Shown here one piece after another: positions 27,570 through 38,950 of a stretch of DNA of 64,000 nucleotides. A program made the translations under genes and the position numbers. The stretch comes from Prosapia bicincta (Eukaryota > Arthropoda > Insecta > Hemiptera > Cercopidae): the NCBI GenBank assembly GCA_036971475.1, contig JBAIZL010000006.1, positions 88,855,546 through 88,919,545 of the forward strand. Direction: 5' to 3'. The notes beneath the pieces were generated by a model. It was not told where the DNA came from. It ran no database searches and was given only the letters and a program-made list of their open reading frames with translations. The stretch's first letter is position 1. Each line of letters begins with the position of its first letter.

Positions 27570-28180
27570 TCTGGGATGAAACTTGAGTGAGATAAAAGAA
27601 TAGGCCTTCGGATGCATGTTCCCGAGTTAAACTTACTCCTTTATTCAACTACTTAACAACGTTTCGACGACTAAATGGTCGTCCTTTTCAAGTCATAACT
27701 AAATTTTAACCCCGATATCATCGATACGAGCGAGATTAATCAACACACCAATTCCTTCTACTAACAGAACTTATATTGTCGTAAACATTAGAAAAATATA
27801 TTCTAATTATGTTAGTGTAAAATGAAGGGGTTTGCTAGCCTTTTGACGTCGCTGGTGTTCTTTATGTAGGGTTATGGCTCGGACAAGGCGACCACGTACC
27901 TGTCGAAACGTTGTTAATTATACTTGTTTGTAATTACTTGACAAAAAACCACCCCAGCAGTCTGAGCAACAGTGTTGTCCGTGACTCACAGCATTGAATA
28001 ATGAGCTGACCTAGTGCGAAACGCATCTGCTGAATAAATCAGCAAGTAGTGGATTTTTACAAGTTAATACAAAAATTATAATTTATACAAAAATCTCAAG
28101 ATGCAACACAAAAACTGCAAGTTGTTAGTTGAATAAAGGATAAGTTTGTCTCAGAAACATGCATCCGTATTCTTACGTGA
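27570..28180. mobile_element. Decayed foldback element with hammerhead-like motif
   Basis: The left arm (27,570-27,705) reads GGATGCATGTT, then TTTATTCAACTA, AACAACGTTTCGACGAC and AGTCATAAC. Reverse-complement partners lie at 27,870-27,917 (GTTATGGCTC through GTCGAAACGTTG) and again at 28,118-28,172 (TAGTTGAATAAAGGATAAG and AACATGCATCC). The two right-hand partners are separated by about 200 bp, so the element is rearranged or has a second insertion. It has no coding capacity. Both GAAACGTTG copies sit next to hairpins (see the ncRNA entry). Confidence 0.65.
27658..27691 (-). ncRNA. Hammerhead-like module, degenerate
   Basis: On the minus strand the order is UUGAAAA (27,691-27,685; canonical CUGAUGA is changed at three positions), one extra G, a perfect 6-bp hairpin GACGAC/GUCGUC with loop CAUUUA, then GAAA, then the self-complementary ACGU followed by U. 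This matches the part order of the better copies near 42 and 52 kb. With three core changes, activity is unlikely for this copy. Confidence 0.3.
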
Positions 28181-28980
28181 AAATTTGTTTCAGTTGAACT
28201 ATTTTCAAACAATTATTTTATTCTAATTTTAAAATTAATTTGTAGTTACAATAATTTAGCTTTTTTTTTATTAAATTTAGTTACAGTAGAATGCAGGAAG
28301 TAATGCAATTGAATCAATAAAACTGTAAATTATTGATTATTCGATTATAAACCCAGTCCCAATTGTTATAAGGTTTTGCTGATACAAAATAACTCATAAC
28401 TACGTGATGTGTATTTTTATTGAAAACAAATAATTCGTCAGCTTTAACCACCACCTTGTAGGGTTTCACGGCTGCGAAGTAGGCATGTTGCATTATGTAT
28501 GAACAAAACAGACCCGAACAGACGGACATTGTTCCAAACTAACAGAGCATGCAGTGCCCAATCAAGAGCCAATGGAGATTGATGATTTCTCCCGTCATTG
28601 GTTTTACATCCCGCCTGACCTCTCTCCTTTGTCACACGCAAACCTGCGATTTTCACCTCGTTCGGATTAATCTCTTCGAACACAACTTTTTAGGCTTAAG
28701 AAGTATATTTGTTCATTGTTGCAGATATTTGATTTTTGAGACGCGTATGCCATAATATAAAGTGTTTACTAGAATAACATAAATACCATTATTATTAAAT
28801 TCCTTCTGTTAGCTCACTCTCTCCTGATATATATCTTGTACAAATTTTCAATCATTAATAAAATACGATTTTTTTCATCCAATCAAGTCAAATACATTTT
28901 TTGTAACCTATAGTGGACGATAATTGATCTTAATACAGTTTTTTCAAATATTTATTCAGTTATTTAATTATAAAAATTTG
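28181..28980. other. Unique intergenic DNA
   Basis: AT-rich and without supported genes. One GC-richer island at 28,535-28,700 is listed separately. Confidence 0.55.
28535..28700. promoter_or_regulatory. GC-richer island with CCAAT motifs
   Basis: It contains GCCCAATCAAGAGCCAATGG (two CCAAT-type words), TGATTGAT-like sequence on the minus side of GAGATTGATGAT, and CGTCATTGGTTTT (inverted CCAAT). No protein-like frame. It could be an enhancer or promoter fragment. Inference only. Confidence 0.28.
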
Positions 28981-29026
28981 GTGGGTCTAAGTGGGATTCG
29001 AACTGAGTATTTTCGTGTGTGAAGTC

Positions 29027-29706
29027 CAGGTGCGCACCCACGGGGGGGCTAAGAGGGCTGTAGCCCCCCTCAAGGAAAAAAAAAGAAAAAAAAAGTTTAT
29101 AAAGAAGATTTGGAAAACAACAACTTAAACGTGTTGATGGCAGAAATGGAAGTTTGGCAAGCTTTTCTCCAACAACACAATGCACACCATGTGAATGCAA
29201 TTGATTTTCTAAATATTTGTGATAAAACAATCTTTCCAAACATCCATATCCTACTTAAGATTTTCATCACTATACCTGTATCCACCAGCACAGCAGAGCG
29301 CTCCTTTTCCACTCTTCGGAGAATCAAGACATACCTAAGAAACACGATGTCTGATAGTAGGCTAAATGGCTTAGCCAATCTTAATATCCACATGGAAATT
29401 CCAGTTGGCACAGACAGTGTATTATCCATACTGAAGAAGGCCAAAAGAAGACTCAATTTTGTTTTGTAAAACAGCTGATATAACAAGGTTTTGTCAAAAT
29501 AAAACCTAAAATCTTATTTTATCTGCTGGGTTATATCTTTCATTTCTATAGTCCCTACTCAAAACTTGCACTCAAAGAGCTAAAATAAACTTAAAGTAAT
29601 GCCTTAAAATACCGGTTATTCTTACGAATTTTTAAAAAGTTTTCCGTTGGTTGGCACAGGATCCCCCGGTCAGCCCCCCCATAATTATTTTCTGAGTGCG
29701 CCACTG
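29027..29706 (+). mobile_element. hAT-superfamily deletion derivative, 680 bp
   Basis: The left end begins CAGGTGCGCACCCA followed by a G run. The right end, read inward on the other strand, begins CAGTGGCGCACTCA. These form imperfect terminal inverted repeats, each followed further in by GGGGGGGCT. Flanking octamers GTGAAGTC (29,019-29,026) and TTGAAGTC (29,707-29,714) match at seven of eight bases, the 8-bp target duplication expected for hAT elements. Inside, only the last part of a transposase survives next to an A-rich stretch, so most of the gene has been deleted. The copy is non-autonomous. It inserted into the tRNA-like sequence described separately. Confidence 0.85.
29092..29469 (+). 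pseudogene. hAT transposase C-terminal dimerisation fragment
   Basis: The frame runs without an upstream in-frame ATG from an A-rich stretch to the TAA at 29,467. The first ATG is at 29,137, well inside the domain. About 120 residues survive. The stretch with FPNIHILLKIF, then TSTAERSFSTLRRIKTYLR, then MSDSRLNGLANL is the diagnostic core of the hAT-family C-terminal dimerisation domain; the S-x-x-x-ERSFS and R-L-x-x-L-x-x-L features are the conserved ones. In full-length hAT transposases this domain follows a BED zinc finger and an RNase H-like catalytic domain, both absent here. It therefore cannot catalyse transposition. The surviving domain carries no stop codon or frameshift, which suggests a fairly young copy or passive survival. 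The closest group is probably the ZMYM/ZBED-like hAT elements of animals, which is a judgement from memory. Confidence 0.85.
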
Positions 29707-29764
29707 TTGAAGTCTAGCGCTTTTTGGCACTGAGCCAACTTTCCATAGCTACAAATGAATTTCT

Positions 29765-30760
29765 GAAAGATCTATTTGAAAACCTCCATTGTATAACCTT
29801 AAATTGTTACAATGGTTACCACATAACATCATAAATAATGCTTTAGGAATAAAAATCAACGAAAAGAATAAAATAATCAAAAAAAATGGATTAACGGTAC
29901 CTACCCTTGCTTCTCAAACAGACAATGCGAAAAAAAGTAAAAAGAAATTACAACACAAGCGACAAAAAAAAAGAAAGCCTATAATATAGAACAAACAAAA
30001 ATAATAATCCAACATGTATAGAAAGGAAAATGGAAAACTGCCAGGTAATTCGCTTTCTGCTTTGTCATTAATATTTTTATTCTGACATATGTATATACAT
30101 ATTTATATTTATTGTAATTACAAAATAAAAAGAAACTCAATCAAAATTTTTCTTTGTTGATTTAAGTAGGATTTGACTTTAAAATATTTTTATTTTACTT
30201 GTTTACAACTATTAACTTTAAAAATTCAAATAAATATTCTATTTCCTAAATACAAGACGCTCGTGCATATACCATTATTTATCTGTTAAAACCTGGCCTA
30301 TTCGGGTATTTTCCCTAAGGGTTGAGTTCTTCTACCCGAGCGCAATTCTGCAAGAAAATATGAAATGTTAAGAATGTTCCACTTTTTAATCCAACAATGA
30401 TTTAATTTCAATAGTTTTACTCACTGAAAAATGTAGCAAGGCAATGACATTTAAAATACCACGCAATCTGGAACGTAAGGCCCTCACTGGAACTTCCAGG
30501 CCGTCACTGCAGAGTTGTGGAACTCTTGGTGGCATGTGCGGGCTTTCATTTACTTGATGTGTTTCTCGTCTCACAGCCACAGCTATCAAATCGTTTTACC
30601 ACTTTGTAACCCTGCAATAGACTACATCCGGTCGCAAATACACTGCCTTTGCTACTTCACACTTTCTAAACAGCAAGTAACATAGAAAAAGAATTGTCTA
30701 ACTTCTACTGAGGTCAATAAAAAAAAAATTTATTTTAGCTACTTCCTTTTTTTAAAAATT

Positions 30761-30818
<58 letters not shown>

Positions 30819-32115
30819 CCACAATATTAAGTGGCAATAAGTAACGAATTTCCTTACAATTTTCCATTTTCCTATTTATACAATATATGGTGTATTGGAA
30901 TATGATTTTTGTTTGTTTCCATTTATTTGCTTTCTTATTTCCATTCTAATATAAGAAGCTGATAAGGGTTTATAACTTGTCATTCTGTCCACCTCTTGTA
31001 ATGCTTTTCTATTGCAAAGAAAGCAATAGTGGTAAAAGTGCTGGTTTTTAAATATGTAGATTCACTTTACATTAATTACATTTATAAATTTAAATTAATG
31101 AATAAATATTTGAAACAATTGTATTAACATAAATTGTCAGCCACTTTATAATAATTTATACTTTGGGTTTAAAAATATTTATTTGACCTTGATTGGATAA
31201 ATAAAACCTTATTTTATTAACGATTGAAAATTTGTACAAGAGATATGTCAGGAAAGTGTGAGCTAATAGAAGGAATCTAAAAATTAAGCGCAATAAGCCT
31301 AATTCTCATTACACGATGGTGTCGTACATTTCTCTATGTTATTAAAATCAGGCTATAATTTTAAATAATTTTAACATTTCCTAAGATTTTAGTTTTGAAA
31401 GATCTGTAACATGACTCATGAACAACAAGTGTACACAAGTGTATATATTTATGTTTATTTAAAAATATTATCTATTTATGTATTAAAAAAATATATTATG
31501 TTTATTAATAATTTAGGCAAATAAGACTACAAGGGTTTAATCTCGCGTGAAGGGAAATGCATGGTAGTAGAAGGGGGTCATGAAAAGTATCACCTTAGTA
31601 AAATAATCTATGATGATTAAGTCAACTATTAGGTAATTAATTTACTTAATAAAGTAATAAAAACATATCTATGGTTTTCTATAAAAATTTTGTCCTTTAA
31701 AACCGCAATAATCATGGATGATATGCCATTTCTGTTACCCACTGGACTACCTACCGCTTCAAAACTCAAATCAAAACCAAACGAATGGAGCAGGTTTTTA
31801 AAGTGGACTTAATGGAAGCTGTACTTTCATTAGTTCCTGACCAAGGACACAAACAGAGAAGACAATTTTGAAGACGATTGTACTGCTGAATGGGTTACGA
31901 GTGATGTCACTTTGGTATCAAGTGAATTTTTGTGCAGGAATGAAATAGACAATTTTTTGCGTTCTTCGGGCCGTTAGAAAGATTTGGAACAAGAGATTTC
32001 GAGTTACTTGCTTGGTCAATAAAAATAGCTAGTATTTTTTAGGGGCTGTTTTGTATTATCCAGAAATAATTCTACTTAAAACTAACAGCTAGAGAACTAA
32101 TTACTAATCAACCTA
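29765..32115. other. AT-rich intergenic DNA, no supported gene
   Basis: Mostly featureless. A (TA)n tract is listed separately. The stretch 31,770-32,040 has more even composition and could be a decayed coding remnant, but frames are broken by stops and I recognise no family. Confidence 0.5.
30764..30815. repeat. (TA)n microsatellite, about 26 repeats
   Basis: Uninterrupted alternating TA. Confidence 0.98.
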
Positions 32116-34562
32116 AGAGTGTGACCTTCACCATACTTTGTGGTAAGGTACGTGTGGTATCTAACTTACTTTGTGGTGAGGTACAGATGTGCCCACCCCT
32201 TACTTTCTGGTAAGATATAAGTGTGGTATTTACCTTATTTTGTGGTAAGGTACAGGTGATGCCTTAACCTTATTTTGTGGTAAGGTACGTGTGGTATTTA
32301 CCTTTTTTGTGGTAAGGTACAGGTGTGACCTTAACCTTACTTTGTGGTAAGGTATAAGTGAGGTATTTACCTTACTTTGTGGTGAGGTACAGGTGTGCCC
32401 CAACCTTATTTTGTGGTAAGATGTAAGTGTGGTATTTACCTTTCTTTGTGGTGAGGTACAGGTGTGGCCTTAACCCTACTTTGTGGTAACATATAAGTGT
32501 GGTATTTACCTTACTTTGTGATGAGGTACAGGTGTGGCTTTAACCTTACTTTTTGGTTAGATATAAGTGTGGTATTTACCTTACTTTGGGGTGCGTACAG
32601 GTGTGGCCTTAACCTTACCTTGTGGTAAGGTACAAGTGTGGCATTTTTCTTACTTTGTGGTAAGGTATAGGTGTGGTATTTACTATACTTTGTGGTAAGG
32701 CATAAGTGTGGCATTTACCTTACTTTGTGGTGAGGGACAAATGTGGCATTAACCTCACTTTGTGGAAAGGTACAGGTGTGGTATTTACCTTACTTTTCGG
32801 TAAGGTTTAGGGCGTGTCCCTAACCATACTTTGTAGTAAGGTACAAGTGTGGAATTTACCTTACTTTTTTGTAAGGTATAAGTGTGGTATTTACCTTACT
32901 TTGTGATGAGGTACAGGTGTGGCCTTAACCATTCATTGTAGTGAGGTACATGTGTGGTACTTACCTTACTTTGTAGTGAGGTACAGGTGATGCCTTAACC
33001 CTACTTTTTGGTAAGATATAAGTGTGGTATTTACCTTACTTTGTGGTGAGGTATAGGGGTGGCCTTAGCCTTACTTTGTAATAAGGTACAAGTATGGAAT
33101 TTACCTTACTTTTTGGTAATTTATAAGAGTTGTATTTACCTTACTTTGTGGTAAGGTACAAGTGTGGTATTTACCTTACTTTGTCGTAAGGTACAGGTGT
33201 GGTTGTAACCTTACTTTGTAATAAGGTACAAGTGTGGTATTTACCTTACTTTGTGGTGTACAGGTGTCTCCTTTACTTTACTTTGTGGTAACGTGCACGT
33301 GTGGATTTTATCTTACTTAGTAGTAAGGTACGAGTGTGGTATTTACCTTACTTTGTGGCAAGGTACAGGTTTGACCATAATCATACTTTGTGGTACGGCA
33401 CAAGTGTGCCCTTTACTTTACTTTGTGGTAAGGTACACGTGTGGATTTTACCTTACTTTGTAGTAAGGTTGACGTGTGGCCTTAACCTTACTTTGTGGTA
33501 AGGTACAAGTGTGGTATTCACCTTCCTTTGTGGTAAGGAACAGGTAAGTCCTTTACTTTACTTTGTGGTCAGGTACAAGTGTGGTATTTACCTTACTTTG
33601 TGGTGAGGTATAGGTGTGGCCTTAACCTTAATTTGTGGTAAGGTATAAGTGTGGTATTTACCTTACTTTGTGGTGAGGTACAGGTGTGGCCTTGACCTTA
33701 CTTTTTGGTAAGGTATTAGTGTAGTATTTACCTTACTTTGTGGTAAGGTACAGGTGCGGCCTCAACCATACTTTGTAATAAGGTACAAGTGTGAAATTTA
33801 CCTTACTTTTTGGTAATTTATATGTGTGGTATTTACCTTACTTTGTGGTAAGGTACATGTGTAGTATTTACCTTACTCTGTAGTAAGGTACAGGTGTGGC
33901 CTTAACCTTACTTTGTGGTAAGGTACAAGTGTGGTATTTACATTACTTTGTCTTAAGGTACAGGTGTGGTCTTAACCTTACTTTGTAATAAGGTACAAGT
34001 GTGGTATTTACCTTACTTAGTAGTAAGGTACAGGTGTGGCCATAATTATACTTTGTGGTAAGGTACAAGTGTGGCCTTTACCTTACTTTGCAGTAAGGTA
34101 CAAGTATGGTCTTTACCTGACTTTGTGGTGTACAGGTGTCTCCTTTATTTTACTTTGTGGTAAGGTACAAGTGTGGTATTTACTTTACTTTGTCGTAAGG
34201 TACAGGTGTGGTCTTAACCTTACTTTGTAATAAGGTACAAGTGTGGATTTTACCTTACTTTGTAGTAAGGTTGACGTGTGGCCTTAACCTTACTTTATGG
34301 TAAAGTACAATTGTGGTATTTACCTTACTTTGTGGTAAGGTACAGGTAAGTCCTTTACTTTACTTTGTGGTAAGGTACAGGTAAGTCCTTTACTTTGTGG
34401 TAAGTTACAGGTAAGTCCTTTACTTTACTTTGTGGTAAGGTACAGGTAAGTCCTTTACTTTACTTTGTGGTAAGGTACAAGTGTAGATTTTACCTTTATT
34501 TGTGGTTAGGTACAATGTGGCCTTTGCATTACTTTGTGGTGAGTTACAAGTGTTTCCTTTAT
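32116..34562. repeat. 35-bp hairpin minisatellite, about 70 copies
   Basis: TTACCTTACT recurs about every 35 bp, with an occasional shorter spacing. The consensus holds TACCTTAC, six bases, then GTAAGGTA: a perfect 8-bp inverted repeat in each unit (for example 33,137-33,158). The linker alternates CAAGTGTGGTATT and CAGGTGTGGCCTTAA, giving a loose dimer of 70 bp. Many copies differ by point changes, so this array is older than the 115-bp satellite. Short frames of 60-70 codons are by-products of the repeat. Confidence 0.93.
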
Positions 34563-34799
34563 TGAGAAGTCAAAGCTCAAGATGCAACAGGAAAAAAGAC
34601 TGAGGAAACGGGTTGATAAAATACTAGAAGTTCAAAAACATTAAACAGTGGAAATATCGCGTCTGTTCCGCAATACTTGTAATATAGAAATAAAAACAAC
34701 ACAGAGATAAGACAAGATCTACAAATGTTTTGAGTTAGTTATACATTTTATTAACAGGTAAATATAAGGAGTAAAGTAAATTAAACGTAGTCAAATATT

Positions 34800-35085
34800 T
34801 TCAAGGGGCACTTGAGAGTTAAGTGTAATAGTAGATCTAATTGCCTCATGCAAACTGCATTCATTTAAAGGCAGCACAACCTCTTGACAAATACGCGGGT
34901 CATTCTGTTTGCCTATAAAATGATAATTAGCGGAGTTTGCCGAGACACACAGCTGCAGTGAGGCGAGAGGCAAACATTTCCAGCTTTAAGCTTAAGACAA
35001 CAGGACCACATTTAAGCAAAACAAGAGGTTATCTCATGCGACTGTGATCCGTACCTTCACTTGAACAATCAAACTGACGCCGATA
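34800..35085. promoter_or_regulatory. GC-richer island with homeobox-type sites
   Basis: It contains CACTTGAGAGTTAAGTG near 34,809, two opposed NK2-type words. It also has ATGCAAAC (octamer-like) near 34,848, TAATTAG at about 34,924, and CAGCTGCAG at about 34,952. The density of such sites in a non-repeat, non-coding stretch is enhancer-like. Inference only. Confidence 0.3.
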
Positions 35086-35164
35086 TAATACTGCTCCAGT
35101 TGTTGTTATTTCAGGAAATGTAAATATTAAACACTTTTAATTTTATTAATTTGATTTAATGTAG

Positions 35165-35290
35165 GCTACGGTGTGCAATAAAATAAAACAATTAATTTTG
35201 TATATTACACGGTATGCGATATAATTAAGTAATTTTACATAATTTACGGTGTGTAATAAATTAACAAAATTAATTTGATTTAATGCTAGG
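35165..35290. repeat. Degenerate repeat, about 36-42 bp, three copies
   Basis: ACGGTGTGC, ACGGTATGC and ACGGTGTGT recur about 42 and 36 bp apart, with AAAATTAATT-type flanks. Short and decayed. Confidence 0.5.
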
Positions 35291-36359
35291 TATAAAAAAA
35301 ATAAAGTAAACCAAGTGTATAAATTCTTAAAGCAGCTATTATATTGATTTAACATTTATGCCATAATTAATTATCTCTTATTGCTTATTAATATGTTAAT
35401 TTTCCATATTATGTCTAACAGTTATTTTAATTTTGTGAAGTATTTTATTATAATATTTCTGCTTCGGCTAAAGCATATCTTCGAGAACGCGTGTTAATTA
35501 ACTCAGTAGCCAATAAACTTAGCTAGGGCAATCTTGTATCGAATCACCCGGAAATGGATGGGTGGGTTCGCAATTCTTTTATGCATAACTACTATTTTCC
35601 CCCGCTATTTTTCATTGCTTTAAGCTATGTTTACTTCGTCCTTTTTCATCAGTTTTAGTCCTAAATTTCCTTTTTGGCTTTTCAATTAATAATTTAAAAG
35701 ATTTCGTGAACCGAGTTATATATACAAGTATATATATAAGTATACAAGTATATATACAGTGTATATATATAACACTGGGTTATAAATATCTATAAGTCTA
35801 ATACGGGGTTTTAAAGTTATTTATTTGTTTCCTTAAAAAGAATTTAAAAATGAAGATTTAAGTGCTCGATTTTTATTTTTAAAAGAATTCTGCCAACAAT
35901 TTTAGTCGTATTTGATGCAGATATTAAATTAATTTATTTATATTTAAAATTGAATACATTTTCTGATGTATTAATCTGAAAATACATCGAAAAATATATT
36001 AAATCTGATATTTTATATTTAAAGCGCAATAAAACTTACAAGACTTATAGTTAAGATTTAGGATGTTGGCAGAAACTCGTACCTCGACCATACCAATATA
36101 CTCGTTCACAAATACCTCTGGAATGGATTTTTCTACGAAAAAATGGATATTTTAAAACCATAAGATATAGAAAAAAACTGTATTAAATGAACAGTTAAAG
36201 GTCTTTTAAAATTGTTTTGCATTTTTGGAGACATTGTACTGAACAAACAGCAGCAAAATATCACCACTAACAGAGAAAAGCTCAAGATATTTAGATGAAA
36301 CCGCAGCGTTAAACCTTTAAATATATGGTTAATTGTTATAATAGGTTAGGGTGAAGTAA

Positions 36360-36800
36360 AAGCAAAGCTTTCCTGAGTGTGAGTGAAACCGGCTGGCAGA
36401 GCACGCTTCCAAACAATGTATCGTCCTGAAGAGCAGGTGCCAAATTGTTCACTAATTTGTCCACTTATTGTTGGTGGAGAGAAACCTGTTTTGTAAGAGA
36501 AAGAGCTACATGATTCCAATAACACGTGTGTTCCCGCAATTACCCTAGCGTGAAGAAATTACTAGATAATTAAGAAATCGCCGAGACTATTAGGAAGGCT
36601 GCGAACAGGTCGCCGATACCTGAGAATTGTTCTGGTTTCGCGAGTAATTGGACAACTACAGCTGTGGGAGAAAGATGGTTATTGTCGCTAAGTAGTGCGA
36701 GCTATATACGTGCTACGTGTACAACTGTGGAATAATGAGACTCATGGCGGAGGTTAACATGTCGTAACTGTACCCGAAGGACTTTAGTAGCCTGCGAAGC
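36360..36800. promoter_or_regulatory. Long GC-richer island, possible conserved element
   Basis: About 440 bp of non-repeat DNA with balanced composition between very AT-rich flanks. It contains AACACGTGTG (E-box), AGATAATTAAG, GAACAGGTCGCCGATACCTG (CAGGT and ACCTG inverted), GCGAGTAATTGG and ACAGCTGTGG. Frames are closed. It is the best enhancer-like candidate by length and site density. Not proven. Confidence 0.33.
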
Positions 36801-36990
36801 ACAATGACAACACATTTAGGTTAGATTGTTTTATTTTATATTTAAACTGACGATGATAAATACCCACCACATGGTTTAGGAACAGTATTAGCCTCACTGA
36901 CCATCTTTCTAAACTCTCTTTACGAGTGAGAACTCATGTCCATTCCTTAATCCAATAATTTCCAAAGCCAAACATAGTAGCACAGTAGTG

Positions 36991-38950
36991 TTTCACTAGA
37001 AGGTTATAAACACCGAGCTTTGTTAGAGAATAGGTTTGGCGTCCTTGTCTAGCAGTACTAGGAAATATTTATACTCATATGCTTATATTACCTACTCCCG
37101 TCTGGGTTGGTGGTCTGAATGGTAGTTACACCTTTGTGTCAAGCGATCCTTGCAGATGTAGGGCAAAGATAGACCCTCAAGGGGATTGGCTCCTCAATGA
37201 TGTATGCCGAGATCTACGGCGGTGAAACTTTATTTCCCCTGATGCACGTAGGAACAAAACACTGGTCAGGGGCTTGTACCTTCCGATGACACCATTCGTT
37301 CGGACACGCCATTTCCACTGCCATGGATGTAAATGGAATATGAGTGGGGCCTTTGATGAGGTCCTTAGAGATCTGCTTCAGGTGTCACTCAAGTTAAAGG
37401 AAGAGTGCTGCAGGGCGACGGGACTATGAGCCCAGGGACTAGTCTTTACCAGACGATACGAAGAATTTCTGCCAACACAGAGAACTGGTAGTACAGTGAG
37501 CTGACACATGGGTAACAAATTCAGAAAACCATAACTTCTGGCAAAGTGAGGACTATTCCCGCGTCAGTTGAGATGGATCTCTACCATCATTGTGCCGAGA
37601 TTACTTTTCCTTACCGAAGGCAATGAAAAATGGTATACCGACTGCGTTGCATCGGATACTGGAAGGCAAGTAGGAGAAGAAATAAAGTGATATTTGAAGA
37701 TACAATGTGTAGGACCTCCTGATGAAACTTCAAGAATAAATACTGTCTTTCACAACACCACATGGGAAAGTATTTGATCCCCTTTCCAGTTTCCGGTGAA
37801 ATTTGGTTTAGTGATTGGTCTACGGTTGAAATGCGCCCTTGGGCTGTACCAATCGTGACCGAGGCCTACCAGAGAGGTAGTGGGACAAAGAACTACTCTC
37901 CCTAAGTAGGCTACAACTCAGAACTATGGTGAAGCTGATCCACAGGGCATGGAAATATGAGAGAGTTTTAATACCAGAGGATACCAAGAATTTAGTGAGT
38001 ACTTGGCAACTACAAAGAGGTAGGTGTAGACAAAGCAATTCTTGTGGTGTGGATAGAAAAGAATAAAAGGGCAATAGCTAATCCTTCTATATCGTAAGGT
38101 CCCTCCGAGTTAACACAACACGTGAAGATATTAAGACTGTGAAAGTTTTGTAGTAACTAAAGACATTTTTATTGATCTACTGTACACGCTTACCACTACT
38201 CTCTGAGACAGTAGATTGGCACCCCTAACCTTGGGAAGATTCTTGTAGGAGGTTTCATGGATCTGGATACAGCTAACCTTTGTAGCGTCCAACTGGGAGA
38301 ACGCCCGTCCCTGACAACTCCACTCTGTTACAGAGTTTAGTTTCCCTAAGAAGATATTTTTTACCTCTCAGTATTAGGGAAGGTTAATGATTTACCTTAA
38401 TCTTCCCTAGGCAAGTCGTCCTTCTATTAGACGAAAGACTAATATGAAGAGATTACTTTTTACATTTCACTAAGTGGAAGAGTTTGTGCACCTACATTAA
38501 TTTTACCTAGGCAGCTTGCTTCTTACTGCGAGATTATGCACATTCAAATCCCTTAGAGTGGGTTCAACCTATTCACGAGAACAGTTCCTTTCGTATCCAG
38601 CAGTACTATTAAATTACCGTGTACATACCCTAATTCTATCTAGATTTATAGCTAGCTATTTAAACTTCCTCCTAGGAGATTGTAAAAGCCTATGATGAAG
38701 AGTAGGTTTGGAAGTTTCACTGTCCACGTAAATAGGGCGGTTCCTTATCCCTTAGTACTAGGAAGTAAGTCCCTACCCATAACCTGCCTAGTACTACAGC
38801 TAACCTTACTAACTTCCTCCTAGGAGATTGTAAACGCCCATGATGGAGAGTTGGTGTGGAAGTGTCAGTGTCCACGTAAATAGGGCGGTTCCTTATCCCT
38901 TAGTACGAGGAACCCTCACCAGGGTTTTGAGGTGTTTCATCAATAAATTA
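36991..38950. other. GC-richer block of unknown origin, likely decayed element
   Basis: A sampled line (37,141-37,200) is half G+C, against about 22% in a line of the upstream flank (36,001-36,060). The block carries recurring words such as AGTACTAGGAA (about 37,046; 38,754), a hairpin at 38,376-38,408 (AGGGAAGGTTAA facing TTAATCTTCCCT), and a 148-bp duplication listed separately. No frame exceeds about 84 codons and I recognise no protein, so if it is a mobile element it is badly decayed or non-coding. The abrupt compositional edges suggest insertion. Confidence 0.4.
38663..38913. repeat. 148-bp direct duplication, about 1.7 copies
   Basis: AACTTCCTCCTAGGAGATTG begins at 38,663 and 38,811. 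The copies continue through GTCCACGTAAATAGGGCGG and CTTATCCCTTAGTAC, then diverge (ACTAGGAAG versus ACGAGGAAC). Confidence 0.9.

Larger units (their letters stand above)
28985..29760 (-). mobile_element. tRNA-derived SINE-like sequence split by a hAT insertion
   Basis: Removing the insertion at 29,027-29,706 joins two halves that read, on the minus strand, like a tRNA gene. GTTGGCTCAGTGCC (29,739-29,726) resembles a D-arm/A box. GCGCTAGACTTCA follows. GTTCGAATCCCAC (29,003-28,991) is an exact Pol III B box and T arm. A CCACC-like end follows near 28,981. From memory, the AGACTTCA region and the CCCACTT ending resemble animal tRNA-Leu, but the stems are not intact. It is either a SINE head or a decayed tRNA gene; no clear SINE body or tail is visible. 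Confidence 0.6.
34563..36990. other. AT-rich intergenic DNA with two islands
   Basis: No gene is supported. It contains a short TA/ATACAAG-rich patch at 35,715-35,772, a degenerate repeat at 35,165-35,290, and two GC-richer islands listed separately. Confidence 0.55.

Noticed and set aside
31770..32040. Decayed transposase coding region
   Set aside because: Composition is suggestive, but stops break every frame and no conserved motif could be found.
37081..37200. tRNA-derived SINE head, from GTGGTCTGAATGGTAGTTAC
   Set aside because: No B box at the required distance.
38521..38920. Ribosomal RNA fragment, from GGTTCCTTATC and TTAGTACGAGGAACC resembling parts of 28S rRNA
   Set aside because: Matches are short and out of order, and conserved neighbouring rRNA sequence is absent.
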